Of a stretch of 64,000 bases of DNA, positions 46,476 to 58,400 are shown piece by piece. This DNA comes from Vibrio marisflavi CECT 7928 (GTDB lineage Bacteria; Pseudomonadota; Gammaproteobacteria; Enterobacterales; Vibrionaceae). Position 1 is the stretch's first letter, and each line of letters starts with the position of its first letter. The position numbers and the translations under genes were made by a program. The notes beneath the pieces are model-generated. The model saw nothing but the letters and a program-made list of their open reading frames with translations. It did no database searches and was not told the DNA's origin. The DNA is taken from NCBI RefSeq assembly GCF_921294215.1, contig NZ_CAKLDM010000002.1, positions 2,108,001-2,172,000 on the forward strand. The letters run 5' to 3'.

Positions 46476-47993
46476 TTAACCTTGAGGACGCATTGCTGGG
46501 AACAGAATCACGTCGCGAATTGTATGAGTGTTAGTAAATAGCATCACAAGACGGTCAATACCAATACCTTGACCTGCTGTCGGAGGTAGGCCGTGCTCTA
46601 GCGCCGTGATGTAATCCGCATCATAGAACATTGCTTCATCGTCACCAGACTCTTTTGCTTCCACCTGCTCTTTAAAGCGAGCATCTTGATCTTCTGCATC
46701 GTTAAGCTCTGAGAAGCCATTTGCCACTTCACGGCCTCCGATGAAGAACTCAAAGCGATCTGTAAAGAATGGGTTGTCATCACTACGACGAGCTAGCGGA
46801 GAAATATCTGCTGGGTAGCCTGTGATGAACGTAGGCTGCATTAACTTAGGCTCTGCTGTTTCACCAAAGATCTCTTCTAGAAGCTGACCGCATGTCCAGA
46901 AAGGTTCTACTTCAACGTGAACTGATTTCGCGATAGAAACCATTAAGTCACGGTTTTGAATATCTTCTTCTGTCAATGCTTGGATTTGCGCGTGATCTGG
47001 GTTGTAGTGCTTGATAGCCTCAAACATGCTCATACGAGCGTAAGTACCACCAAACTCAACTGTCTCTTCACCGTAAGGCATAGACGTTGAACCTAGAACT
47101 TCTAGAGCGATAGAGCTTAGAAGCTCTTCAGTAATGTCCATAAGATCTTTGTAGTCTGCATACGCCATATAGAATTCCATCATCGTGAATTCTGGGTTGT
47201 GACGTGGAGAAAGACCTTCATTACGGAAGTTACGGTTGATTTCGAATACGCGGTCAAAACCACCAACAACTAGACGTTTCAGGTAAAGCTCAGGAGCGAT
47301 ACGCAGATACATTGGCATATCTAGTGCATTGTGATGTGTGATGAATGGACGCGCACTCGCACCTCCAGGAATAACGTGCATCATTGGCGTCTCAACTTCC
47401 ATGAACTGTTTAGAGATCATGAAATTACGGATAGCAGACATCACTTTAGAACGTACGACAAACGCTTGGCGAGAATCTTCGTTAACGATTAGGTCAACGT
47501 AACGCTGACGGTAACGCATCTCTTGGTCGGTTAGACCGTGGAACTTCTCAGGAAGAGGACGAAGCGCTTTAGTTAGCAGCTCATATTCTTCCATGTTCAC
47601 GTAAAGATCACCTTTACCTGATTTATGCAGCGCACCTTTAACACCGATGATGTCACCGATATCTAGGCCTTGGTATTTCTCTTTAAGTACTTTTTGTACT
47701 GCTTTGTCAGCGTAAGCTTGAATACGGCCAGAAGTTTCTTGGATTACCAAAAATGGGCCACGCTTAGCCATAATACGGCCTGCAATTGCAACCACATGGT
47801 TCAACTCTTCTAGTTCTTCTTTACTCTTTTCACCGAACTCTTTTTGCAAATCACCCGCTAGATTTTCACGGCGAAAATCATTTGGATGGCCATTTGCCTT
47901 ACAGCTCTTACGAATTTCGTCTAACTTGGCACGACGCTCCGCAATGAGTTTGTTTTCTTCTTGTAAGTTTTCAGTTTGAATAGCATCTGTCAT
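46476..47993 (-). CDS. lysS: LysS, lysyl-tRNA synthetase (class II)
   Basis: 505 residues, matching E. coli LysS. An OB-fold anticodon-binding domain (about 60-170, [19 protein letters not shown]) precedes the class II catalytic core: motif 1 near [20 protein letters not shown], motif 2 in [20 protein letters not shown] and motif 3 in [11 protein letters not shown]. It is 35 bp after prfB, and prfB-lysS is a conserved operon. A terminator follows. Confidence 0.98.
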   Translation of the reverse strand: MTDAIQTENLQEENKLIAERRAKLDEIRKSCKANGHPNDFRRENLAGDLQKEFGEKSKEELEELNHVVAIAGRIMAKRGPFLVIQETSGRIQAYADKAVQKVLKEKYQGLDIGDIIGVKGALHKSGKGDLYVNMEEYELLTKALRPLPEKFHGLTDQEMRYRQRYVDLIVNEDSRQAFVVRSKVMSAIRNFMISKQFMEVETPMMHVIPGGASARPFITHHNALDMPMYLRIAPELYLKRLVVGGFDRVFEINRNFRNEGLSPRHNPEFTMMEFYMAYADYKDLMDITEELLSSIALEVLGSTSMPYGEETVEFGGTYARMSMFEAIKHYNPDHAQIQALTEEDIQNRDLMVSIAKSVHVEVEPFWTCGQLLEEIFGETAEPKLMQPTFITGYPADISPLARRSDDNPFFTDRFEFFIGGREVANGFSELNDAEDQDARFKEQVEAKESGDDEAMFYDADYITALEHGLPPTAGQGIGIDRLVMLFTNTHTIRDVILFPAMRPQG

Positions 47994-48028
47994 TTTTCGA
48001 TGTACCCTATATTTTGTCAGTAAAAAGC

Positions 48029-49127
48029 TTAAAGGCCCGATTTCAGGCTGGCTTCAATAAATTTGTCTAAATCACCGTCGAGAACCGCTTGAGTATTGCG
48101 ATTTTCTACGCCGGTGCGTAAATCTTTAATGCGTGCATCATCTAGTACGTAGGAGCGTATTTGGCTGCCCCAACCAATATCAGATTTCGCATCTTCGTTC
48201 GCTTGTTTTTCTGCATTTTGTTTTTGAATTTCTAACTCAAACAGTTTTGCACGTAGCTGCTTCATTGCTTGGTCTTTGTTCTTATGCTGCGAACGATCGT
48301 TTTGACATTGAACCACTGTATTGGTCGGCAAGTGAGTAATACGCACCGCAGACTCAGTCGTGTTTACGTGCTGACCACCTGCACCCGAAGCACGGTATAC
48401 GTCAATACGTAAATCTGCTGGGTTAATGTCAATTTCAATGTTGTCATCAATCTCAGGATAAATAAATGCTGATGCAAATGAGGTATGTCTACGACCACTT
48501 GAGTCAAATGGAGATTTACGAACTAAGCGATGCACACCCGTTTCAGTACGCAACCAACCGTAAGCATACTCGCCAGAGATACGTACAGTTGCACCTTTCA
48601 AGCCAGCAACTTCACCTTCAGATACTTCTATCACTTCGGTTTTGAAGCCTTTTGCTTCTGCCCAACGCAAATACATACGTAGTAGCATTGAAGTCCAGTC
48701 TTGCGCTTCTGTACCACCAGAGCCTGACTGCAAGTCAATATAGCAATCTGAAGCATCGTGATCACCAGAGAACATACGACGGAACTCAAGTTTCGCTAGC
48801 TTAGCTTCAAGCTCAGCCAGTTCAGGTTCGATTTCATCGAAAGTTTCTTGATCTTCTTCTTCAACAGCAAGCTCAAGTAAACCATCAACGTCTTCAACAC
48901 CTTGGTCAAGCAAATCGATAGTTTCAACAACAGCTTCTAATGATGAACGCTCTTTGCCAAGAGCTTGTGCTCGCTCTGGTTCGTTCCACACATCAGGCTG
49001 CTCTAATTCAGCATTTACCTCTTCTAGACGCTCTTTCTTGGCGTCATAGTCAAAGATACCCCCTCAGGATATTTGTGCGCTCTGACACATCCTGCAAGCG
49101 GTTTTTAATTGGATTGATTTCAAACAT
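48029..49127 (-). CDS. prfB: PrfB, peptide chain release factor 2, with programmed +1 frameshift
   Basis: 365 residues made by joining codons 1-25 (49127-49053) to the +1 frame (49051-48029). It releases peptides at UAA and UGA. The first segment ends in RGYL before an in-frame UGA (49050-49052). The slippery sequence AGGGGGTATCTTTGAC at 49049-49064 is the classic RF2 autoregulation site: low RF2 gives a pause at UGA and a shift that skips one base, after which the protein continues DYDAKKERL. The discriminator SPF ([12 protein letters not shown]) and the catalytic GGQ ([10 protein letters not shown]) are present. lysS follows. It is not a broken gene. Confidence 0.97.
49049..49064 (-). promoter_or_regulatory. 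RF2 programmed +1 frameshift site
   Basis: On the minus strand AGGGGG acts as an internal Shine-Dalgarno, then TAT CTT TGA C. The CTT tRNA slips by one base so that GAC is read next. It is essentially identical to the E. coli prfB site. Confidence 0.96.
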
Positions 49128-49241
49128 TTTCGTTTTGTATTTATGAGTAGAATTTAACCGAAGGATTCTACTTAAAAATGTGACGAATATACAGGGAAAT
49201 TTATAGTTGAGAGGCGATAGATACTGGGTTGAGAAAAGAAA

Positions 49242-49280
49242 AATGCCGCCATTCAAATAAAGCTATGAATTAGCGGCATT
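49242..49280 (-). terminator. Rho-independent terminator of secF
   Basis: On the minus strand AATGCCGC pairs with GCGGCATT, with an inner ATTCA/TGAAT extension, followed by TTTTTC. It lies 18 nt past the secF stop and upstream of prfB. Confidence 0.85.
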
Positions 49281-49297
49281 AAAACTAAGTGCTGAGT

Positions 49298-50245
49298 TTA
49301 AGGCATGCTGTCGAACTCAGCGCCTTCTTTCTCAACTTGTGGTGGCATTAAGTGCTCTTTGGTAATGCCTAATCGCAATGCCAAAGCCGATGCTACATAA
49401 ATGGAAGAGTAAGTACCTACAGTGATACCAAGCAGTAACGCCGTGGCAAAACCGTGAATCATTGCTCCGCCCTTCAAGAACAGTGCAATAACCACAAACA
49501 AAGTTGTACCTGATGTAATCAAAGTACGGCTCAGCGTTTGGGTAATAGAGCTGTTGATGATTTCACTTGGCTTGCCTTTGCGCACCTTGCGGAAGTTCTC
49601 GCGGATACGGTCAAATACCACAATGGTATCGTTGAGGGAGTAACCCACGACCGTTAGCAAGGCAGCAACAATGGTAAGGTCTACTTCAATTTGCAGTAAT
49701 GAGAACACACCCAGCGTAATGATAACGTCGTGCGCTAAAGCTAGTACAGCTCCAGCCGCCAAACGCCATTCAAAACGAACTGAGACATACATTAAGATAC
49801 AAATGAGAGAGATTAAAATCGCTAGGCCGCCAGCCTCAGCCAGCTCGCCGCCGACATTTGGACCAACGAACTCGATCCGGCGCATTTCAACCGACTCGCC
49901 AGTACCAGCCTTCACATTAGAAAGGATCTGATTTCCGAGCGTTTCACCAGCGACATCATCCCTTGGTCTTAGACGAACCATAACATCTTGCGAAGAACCA
50001 AAGTTTTGCACGATCGCATCACCAAAGCCCTCTTTTTGTAAAGATTCTCGGATCTTAGTCAAGTCCGCTGGCTGCTCGAAGCCAATTTCAATCAGTGTTC
50101 CACCTGTGAAGTCCAATCCCCAGTTAAGCCACTTCGTTGATAGAATAAATAACGAAGCACCCACCATCAGAATGGACAACATAAAGGCATATTTGGAGCG
50201 ACTCATAAAGTCGATCGTTTTTTCTGCTTTTAGAATCTGAAACAT
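49298..50245 (-). CDS. secF: SecF, protein-export membrane protein
   Basis: 315 residues with six membrane segments. An RND-related partner of SecD that uses the ion gradient to pull secreted proteins from the SecYEG channel. TKWLNWGLDFTGGTLIEIGF after the first segment, RRIEFVGPNVGGELAEAGG and GYSLNDTIVVFDRIRENFR are SecF-specific. It starts 14 nt after secD. Last gene of queA-tgt-yajC-secD-secF. Confidence 0.97.
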   Translation of the reverse strand: MFQILKAEKTIDFMSRSKYAFMLSILMVGASLFILSTKWLNWGLDFTGGTLIEIGFEQPADLTKIRESLQKEGFGDAIVQNFGSSQDVMVRLRPRDDVAGETLGNQILSNVKAGTGESVEMRRIEFVGPNVGGELAEAGGLAILISLICILMYVSVRFEWRLAAGAVLALAHDVIITLGVFSLLQIEVDLTIVAALLTVVGYSLNDTIVVFDRIRENFRKVRKGKPSEIINSSITQTLSRTLITSGTTLFVVIALFLKGGAMIHGFATALLLGITVGTYSSIYVASALALRLGITKEHLMPPQVEKEGAEFDSMP

Positions 50246-50259
50246 AATTATTCCCAGCC

Positions 50260-52116
50260 TTAGATCGACAATTTAGAGACGCGTTTACCACCATAAATTA
50301 GGTTCACGATACAACGTGTACCAATGATGGCTGTAAACATGGAAGTGATAATACCGATCGACAGCGTCACCGCGAAACCTTTGATTGCCCCAGTACCGAC
50401 AGCAAACAGGATAATGGCTGTAATCAGCGTCGTGATGTTGGCATCTGCGATAGTACTAAAGGCATTCGCATAACCTTGGTGAATTGCCTGTTGAGGGTTT
50501 CGCCCCTCTCGTAGCTCTTCCCGTATTCGTTCAAATATCAAAACGTTAGCGTCAACAGCCATACCGACAGTTAGAACGATACCGGCAATTCCCGGCAAGG
50601 TCATCGTTGCCCCTGGAAGCATCGACATCACACCAATGATAAGCACTAGGTTTGCAACAAGCGCGCAGTTAGCAATAAGACCAAAACCGCGATAGTAAAG
50701 CATGGTAAAGAGCATTACTGCGACCATGCCCCAGATACAAGCCGCAACACCTTTATCAATGTTTTGCTGTCCCATTGATGGACCAATGGTACGTTCTTCA
50801 ACAATTGAGATAGGAGCAATCAACGCACCAGCACGAAGTAGCAATGCTAGGTTGTGAGCTTCTGCAGGGGAATCAATACCGGTAATTCTGAAGCTACGGC
50901 CAAGGGCGGACTGAATCGTCGCTTGGTTGATCACTTCTTCATGTTTAGTAAGAATAACCTTACCTTCTGGCGTGCGCTTACCACTGTCTTTGTACTCAGC
51001 GAATACTGTTGCCATTAACTTGCCAATGTTCTTCTTCGAGAACGCCGACATTTTCGCTCCACCTTCACTATCTAGCGAGATGTTAACCTGCGGGCGACCA
51101 TATTCATCTGCACTTGAAGAAGCATCCGTAATGCTAGAACCGCCCAGAATCACGCGTTTTTTCAATACGACAGGGCGGCCTTCTCTATCTGGAACAATTT
51201 CACTTCCAGGAGGCGCATAACCTTTAGCTGCAGCTGTTCTATCAGCGCCCTCATCCACTGCGTGGAACTCAAGTGTTGCAGTTGCACCCAAGATTTCTTT
51301 GGCTCGCGCGGTATCTTGCACACCTGGCAGTTCAACGACGATACGATTCGCACCTTGGCGCTGAACCAATGGCTCTGCGACACCAAGCTCATTAACACGG
51401 TTACGCAAAATAGTGATATTTTGGCTAACCGCATAGTTTTGAACTTCTTTGATTCTTGCTTCAGTAAAGCGAGCTTTCAACGCAAGCTTTCCGTCACTCG
51501 TCGCTTCAGTAAACACCATATCAGGGTGCTTTTTCTCAAGTAGTGTCTTAGCTTGTGCTAGTTGCTCCTCATTACGCAGCACGACTTCCGCCATTTCTTT
51601 ATCAAATGGACGAATAGAGCGATAGCGAATGTTTGCTTCCCTTAGCTCACTGCGGAAAGACTCGATTTGTTGACCGATGAGCTTTTCAAGTGCTGCGTCC
51701 ATGTCCACTTCCATCAAAAAGTGAACACCACCACGCAAGTCAAGGCCAAGCTTCATTGGTGAACCACCAATATCTGCAAGCCAAGCAGGCGTTGCAGGAG
51801 CAAGGTTCAACGCGACAATTAATTGATTACCTAGGCTTCGCGAAATGGCATCTCGGGCTTTGATCTGAGTGTCAGTGTCGGAGAATCGAACAAGAACAGA
51901 ACCGCTCTCGAGAGCAATGGATTTATAAGGAAGGTTATCTTTTTTTAAGATAGTGGTGATAGTGTCCAACGTTGACAAATCGACAGAAGCGCCGCGCGTT
52001 CCTGTTACTTGTATAGCTGGATCTTCACCGTAGATGTTTGGAAGGGCATACAATGCGCCAACGATGATAATCATCATTACCATCAAATACTTCCATAGGG
52101 GGTAACGGTTTAACAC
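50260..52116 (-). CDS. secD: SecD, protein-export membrane protein
   Basis: 618 residues. One membrane segment at the N-terminus, a large periplasmic P1 domain (about 30-450) and five more segments. Signatures: [40 protein letters not shown] with the following [12 protein letters not shown], and [23 protein letters not shown]. In vibrios SecDF may be driven by Na+ rather than H+, which cannot be decided here. Partner genes secF and yajC flank it. Confidence 0.97.
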   Translation of the reverse strand: MLNRYPLWKYLMVMMIIIVGALYALPNIYGEDPAIQVTGTRGASVDLSTLDTITTILKKDNLPYKSIALESGSVLVRFSDTDTQIKARDAISRSLGNQLIVALNLAPATPAWLADIGGSPMKLGLDLRGGVHFLMEVDMDAALEKLIGQQIESFRSELREANIRYRSIRPFDKEMAEVVLRNEEQLAQAKTLLEKKHPDMVFTEATSDGKLALKARFTEARIKEVQNYAVSQNITILRNRVNELGVAEPLVQRQGANRIVVELPGVQDTARAKEILGATATLEFHAVDEGADRTAAAKGYAPPGSEIVPDREGRPVVLKKRVILGGSSITDASSSADEYGRPQVNISLDSEGGAKMSAFSKKNIGKLMATVFAEYKDSGKRTPEGKVILTKHEEVINQATIQSALGRSFRITGIDSPAEAHNLALLLRAGALIAPISIVEERTIGPSMGQQNIDKGVAACIWGMVAVMLFTMLYYRGFGLIANCALVANLVLIIGVMSMLPGATMTLPGIAGIVLTVGMAVDANVLIFERIREELREGRNPQQAIHQGYANAFSTIADANITTLITAIILFAVGTGAIKGFAVTLSIGIITSMFTAIIGTRCIVNLIYGGKRVSKLSI

Positions 52117-52190
52117 AGCAAGATCCTTTAGCTGTTAAGCTCAAGTGACCCTTGGTGAAGACATTAGGTCACTTGAGTAGATTGATTTTT

Positions 52191-52493
52191 TTACAGAGAC
52201 TTAATCGTGCCTTTTGGTAGTACGGCTGTTACGAAGTCTCGCTTGATAACGACTTCATTGTTCGTGTTAAGCTCGATTGAGATGTAATCGTTGCCTTCAG
52301 CAATTTTAGTGATTTTACCAACTAAGCCACCACTTGTTAGTACTTCATCACCCTTGCTCATTGAAGCCATTAGATTCTTATGCTCTTTAGCACGCTTGGC
52401 TTGAGGACGGTAAATCATGAAGTAAAAAATTACTGCAAACATCGCTAACATAATTAGCATTTCGAAGCCGCCGCCTTGCTGAGCTGTACCCAT
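52191..52493 (-). CDS. yajC: YajC, Sec translocon accessory protein
   Basis: 100 residues. A single membrane segment (about 11-27, MLIMLAMFAVIFYFMIY) is followed by a cytoplasmic basic stretch RPQAKRAKEHKNLMASM and the conserved KGDEVLTSGGLVGKI. It copurifies with SecDF in E. coli. It lies between tgt and secD as in E. coli, with gaps of 128 and 74 bp that could hold internal promoters. Confidence 0.96.
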   Translation of the reverse strand: MGTAQQGGGFEMLIMLAMFAVIFYFMIYRPQAKRAKEHKNLMASMSKGDEVLTSGGLVGKITKIAEGNDYISIELNTNNEVVIKRDFVTAVLPKGTIKSL

Positions 52494-52621
52494 AATAAAA
52501 ATTTCCTCTTACTTTGTTTTAATTTTTAGGTGTTGATAACCTAACGTTAAAGTACCCTATTTACCGAGTTATGCCTATTGACCTAGCGCCAATAATGATA
52601 ACTCGGGTACGGTAAGTGTCT

Positions 52622-53812
<1,191 letters not shown>

Positions 53813-53840
53813 CTAGCTCATCGCGCCCTAACTAAATCTA

Positions 53841-54896
53841 TTATTTATCGGTTTTCTTGCGAATAAACATGGCATCGCCGTAGCTAAAGAAGCGATACTT
53901 CTGCTCAACCGCATGTTTATAAGCGTCCATCACATTTTCAAAGCCAGCAAAAGCACTAACCAACATGATGAGTGTGGATTCTGGTAAATGGAAATTTGTC
54001 ACTAGGCAATCGACAACCAGATATTCATAACCTGGGTAGATAAAAATTTCTGTATCACCAAAGAAAGGAACCAATTCTGTGCCATTCGATTTCGCAGATT
54101 GCGCCGCGCTTTCTAACGAGCGAACAGACGTCGTTCCCACCGCAATGACTCTGCCACCACGCTGTTTTGTTTCATGAATAGCGTTCACTACCTCTTCAGG
54201 CACTTCAACGTATTCAGCATGCATGTGATGCTCAAGTACATTGTCGACTTTTACCGGTTGAAAAGTGCCTGCACCGACATGCAAGGTAACAAACGCAAGC
54301 TCGACACCTTTTGCTTTTATCTTTTCTAGTAGCTCATCATCAAAATGCAAACCAGCTGTTGGCGCAGCTACCGCCCCCGGCTTTTCGTTGTAAACCGTTT
54401 GATAGCGCTCTTTGTCGCTGTCTTCATCAGGTCTATCTATATAAGGAGGAAGTGGCATGTGGCCGATTTCGTTTAAAATCTCAAGCACTGCTTTATCAGA
54501 AGTGAACCTCAGCTCAAATAGCGACTCATGTCTGCCAACCATTTCAGCTTGGTACTCGTCGTTCTCACCAATAAAGATAAAACTGCCTGCTTTTGGCGAT
54601 TTAGAACAACGAACATGAGCAAGAATAGTGTGCTCATCCAGCATTCTTTCTACTAGCACTTCCAGTTTGCCACCAGAAGCCTTGCGACCAAACATACGCG
54701 CAGGAATAACTCGGGTATTGTTGAATACCATCAAATCGCCCGGCTGAACTTGATCGAGCAGATCTTTGAATGTGCTGTCAGTCAGCTCGCCACTATTCCC
54801 GTCTAACTGTAATAGACGGCTAGCGCTGCGTTCAGGCTGCGGATAACGAGCAATAAGCTCATCTGGAAGGTCAAAGTGAAAATCTGAAACTTGCAT
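53841..54896 (-). CDS. queA: QueA, S-adenosylmethionine:tRNA ribosyltransferase-isomerase
   Basis: 351 residues. It transfers the ribosyl part of SAM to preQ1-modified tRNA to make epoxyqueuosine. The N-terminal [15 protein letters not shown], the [13 protein letters not shown] loop, and [21 protein letters not shown] and [19 protein letters not shown] are diagnostic. First gene of queA-tgt-yajC-secD-secF; its promoter should lie in 54897-54990. Confidence 0.97.
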   Translation of the reverse strand: MQVSDFHFDLPDELIARYPQPERSASRLLQLDGNSGELTDSTFKDLLDQVQPGDLMVFNNTRVIPARMFGRKASGGKLEVLVERMLDEHTILAHVRCSKSPKAGSFIFIGENDEYQAEMVGRHESLFELRFTSDKAVLEILNEIGHMPLPPYIDRPDEDSDKERYQTVYNEKPGAVAAPTAGLHFDDELLEKIKAKGVELAFVTLHVGAGTFQPVKVDNVLEHHMHAEYVEVPEEVVNAIHETKQRGGRVIAVGTTSVRSLESAAQSAKSNGTELVPFFGDTEIFIYPGYEYLVVDCLVTNFHLPESTLIMLVSAFAGFENVMDAYKHAVEQKYRFFSYGDAMFIRKKTDK

Positions 54897-55412
54897 TTTA
54901 CTGGTCTTGCGTTGTGAACAAATCTAAAGCGAACATTTTCGCAGCGGACTAGTATATGCCTAGAGCGCGCAATAGCAAGTGGAAGCTTGTAGATGTCTTG
55001 AAACCATAGAGTTTCATTGAGGGCTAGATAAACAATGCAAGTAAGCCTTATTCGTGTTCAATTAACACCGGCTAACGACGCTCCTTCTAACAGAAGTTTA
55101 AATTTTGAGCTGCAATTTCAAAAATATATTTACCACTAAATATCTCGTTATCAATAACAGTTATTAACATATCCAACAGTTAATGGTTCGTCCCAATACC
55201 CATTTTAAAACATTTTACTAATTATGTTTCCCAACACTAAGAATCATATAAGACAAATCAATATCATCCTTAAAAATTTGAACAACCCAGCAATATTTAA
55301 TAGCTAATGAGCTGATTTTATTAAACATACAAAGTAGTAACAACAATAACAATAACAATAAATACAAAGCTCAAGTTTCAGGAAAAGTTTATATATTTAC
55401 AAGGATTACAAA
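54897..55412. other. Divergent queA / 1508-residue-protein intergenic region
   Basis: A 516-bp region that turns strongly A+T rich from about 55085 to the gene start. It contains a short repeat of AACAAT (three copies near 55342-55359). A 34-codon frame (55035-55139) has no convincing ribosome site and is not called. The ribosome site of the next gene is AAGGA (55399-55403). No phage or transposon end was recognised. Confidence 0.6.
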
Positions 55413-58400
55413 ATGAGTCTTACCAAAAAAAACACAACCCTACGAGATAAACTAAAAAAAGTTATTAACAAAGCTCTAAAAAACGATGAACTCAAGAAGA
55501 AAGAGCTGGCCTGTTTTGATTCTCTAATTTCAAGGCGAAGCTTCTTAAGCAACAGCGGAAAAATAGCAACACTCGGTGCATTGGTGAGTTCAGGGATGAT
55601 GCCTAGTGCTTGGGGACAACTCATTCCAGAATATGGTAGTAACCCTGCAGATTTTGGAATTACTGAAGCTGATATTAATGATGAGATTACTGCTTATACG
55701 CTCAATTATGGTACTGAAATGTATACCCAGGTAGTCTCTGAAAGTGAGTTTAAGGCACCGGGTATTGGAGAGTTGCCTGATCGGGGTCACGCTGCAAACA
55801 ATATTTGTGCATTAGAAGGCTTTAATTACGGACAATTAAAGCTGCAATCTGATTTAGAAACTAACTCACCGACCGAAGACCAATTTACTGATATAGATAA
55901 TAACTATGGCAGCCTAGAAATGGCGCGAGCGATACCCGATGGCAACGGGCTCGGAATTGAAATCATAGAGCACAATAGCAATGAACAAGATGATGAAGAC
56001 AACCAAGGAGGCGGCTTTGTAACAAGCCTGATCCCAAACAGTGCTTTTCGCTATGGCCTTATAGATAACGGCGGCTGTGGTCAATTTTTCACCCTCAAAT
56101 CTTTAACTCACCCCTTGCACAACCGAGTCACTGAAGATGGAAAAAATATGCTGGGCGTTCAAGCAATGGTTGTCAATGACAGTGCCCCTCGCCATGCTTA
56201 TGTTTGTGCTCGATGGATGACTGCTGAAGCGAGCTTTGAACGTACCAGAGGCGTTACCACTGGTTGGGATGTAATATCATTTGCTAATATATTTCCAATA
56301 CTTAATCGCACAGACAATGAGATATGGACAGATTTTGAAGCGGACAGCTATACCGATGTTACTGGTAAAAGTTATATAACATTATGCTGTAACCATCACT
56401 TGTTCGTTGTATGTATTGAAGGGTACAAATCCATATCGGCTTATCACCTTTCTGCTTCAAAAATGAGCGGCAATATAACTCTAGAACACGTTCAAGATGA
56501 TCGTAATGGTGACAAAACATTCTATGTCAGAACAGACAATAGTATATCTAACGCCAATTACCCTAATCAAAGACTAACAATAAAATTTTCTCCAAGTAAT
56601 AGTACTGGCAGTAATACATCGCTTTCTTTTGGCAATACATCTATTACCGTGAACGAACGCTCAGTGGCTAGTAGCGACACAGATGCAATAATAAAGCCTT
56701 ATGGACTAGACAATCTATATTATGCACACGATATAGAAAGAATTCATCATAGCTATGAACTGGGCCAGGTCAATGGCATATACACCGACCCTTATAATCC
56801 AAATAATACACACGCCATCTCCGCAATTGCGAAGATTTGTATAGTTGACTTCAAAAGTGCTAGCTATGAAGGTTACTCTAACACGCGTTTTGTTGCGATG
56901 ACCGCCCATGATATAGGAACCGGACAGTTAGTGGCAATCATGCCCTTCCTACCATTAAACCTGTCGAATCTAGGCAATATAATTAAACTCACTGGTGGAA
57001 AGAACAAATACGGTGGCTTTACCTTTTATAGTTTAGACAACCTTGGAAATGTACAAATGTATCGCCAAAGGGTGGAAGATCAAAACTCAGATACGCCTTA
57101 TCAACCAGCTACAGGTTACGGCCGACTCGTTTCACCACACGATGCAGGTAAGGTTTGTCTTGATTTCATGAATGCGCCTAGCTTTGAGTGTGAAAGGTTA
57201 AGAACTTTTGATAACGGGGCTGCATCAGAGGAGCAGAGCGGCTTTTACCTAGGCGATGGGTTTATAGATATTCAATGTAACCCTAGGTTTAACCAATGTT
57301 CTGAATATGTCGCGTATGAATTCAATGGTGATTCAGACAAGATGGGAGCATTTATGGTTTACAACCAAATGGTTGAAAAAACCTGGATCACAACTCCAAT
57401 CACCATCGCCATGGGATTAGACGAAGCAGAGCAAAATGATGAAGAGAATTATGTAACAAAAAGCTGCTACCAAGCAGTGATAAAGCCAGCCAATGGCTAC
57501 GGAAGTGACGTGGTGCTAGGAGAAAACCAATACCTCGAAATAAGAGGCTCTGCACCAACGAAAATCACTGTAAATGAGGGGCGCTGCTATGCAATTGACA
57601 GAACACAAGGTGCGTTAGTCCGAGAAGAGGGCTGTGACGTATACAAAATAAAAATACTGGCAGAAGATGTTACGTGCCAACTTATGGCTCGAGTGGTCGA
57701 TGTCGGCTCACTCAATCGGAGCAATTACGACAATGCAATGTTTACTGACACCAATGGCGATGGCGTTAGTTCAGCTTGGTTTTCCATCATTCTATCACAG
57801 GATTCTACAGAAAGGCTCGCCAGTGACGATTACAACAATGAAGATCTGGTTCGACAAGAAATCAACAATCAAAACATACAAATCAGCGACACACTAGAAG
57901 ATGGCGAGGATCCAAGCCAATATGTATCTGAGACGGCCAAAGCAAGCGCCGCAACCATGACAACTATGGTTGAACCAACAGTCAAATCGACCAACTTCAT
58001 GTCGTCGGTCAGCTCCCTAACATCGGGCGTCGATCCTTTATATACACTACATGTCAGATCGAGTGACAACTACCAATCGGGAGGAGGAAACACTCGATAT
58101 TCTAGCTCTTCGACCCAAGTATGTGCCTATGAATTTAAAAATGGTGTATTGAGGAAAACAACAGCATTTACCGTCTCGTCAAACGGCTACCAAAGCTTTT
58201 GGAAAAAATCGAAAAAATTTCTCAGTGACGCCATGCACACAGCAAAACGCACTGCGAAAAAGACCATGAAAGACATAAAGGGAAGTATGAGCTTCTCCGT
58301 TGATCCATTTACCGGTTTAGTCTCTTTTCGAGCGACTTGGGATCTACTGGATATGTTAGGCAATGCGTTAGACATCGGTGGTCCCGGAGATTGGATAGAA

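Noticed and set aside
48029..49127. Apparent frameshift or split gene in prfB
   Set aside because: The UGA and +1 shift are the known programmed RF2 autoregulation, with the intact slippery site AGGGGGTATCTTTGAC.
55035..55139. 34-codon frame starting MQVSLIRVQLTPAN between queA and the 1508-residue gene
   Set aside because: No ribosome site at a usable distance and no recognised family. It could be a remnant, but the sequence does not support a call.
55342..55359. AACAAT repeats as a possible CRISPR or phase-variable repeat
   Set aside because: Only three short copies in A+T-rich DNA; no spacers and outside any coding frame.
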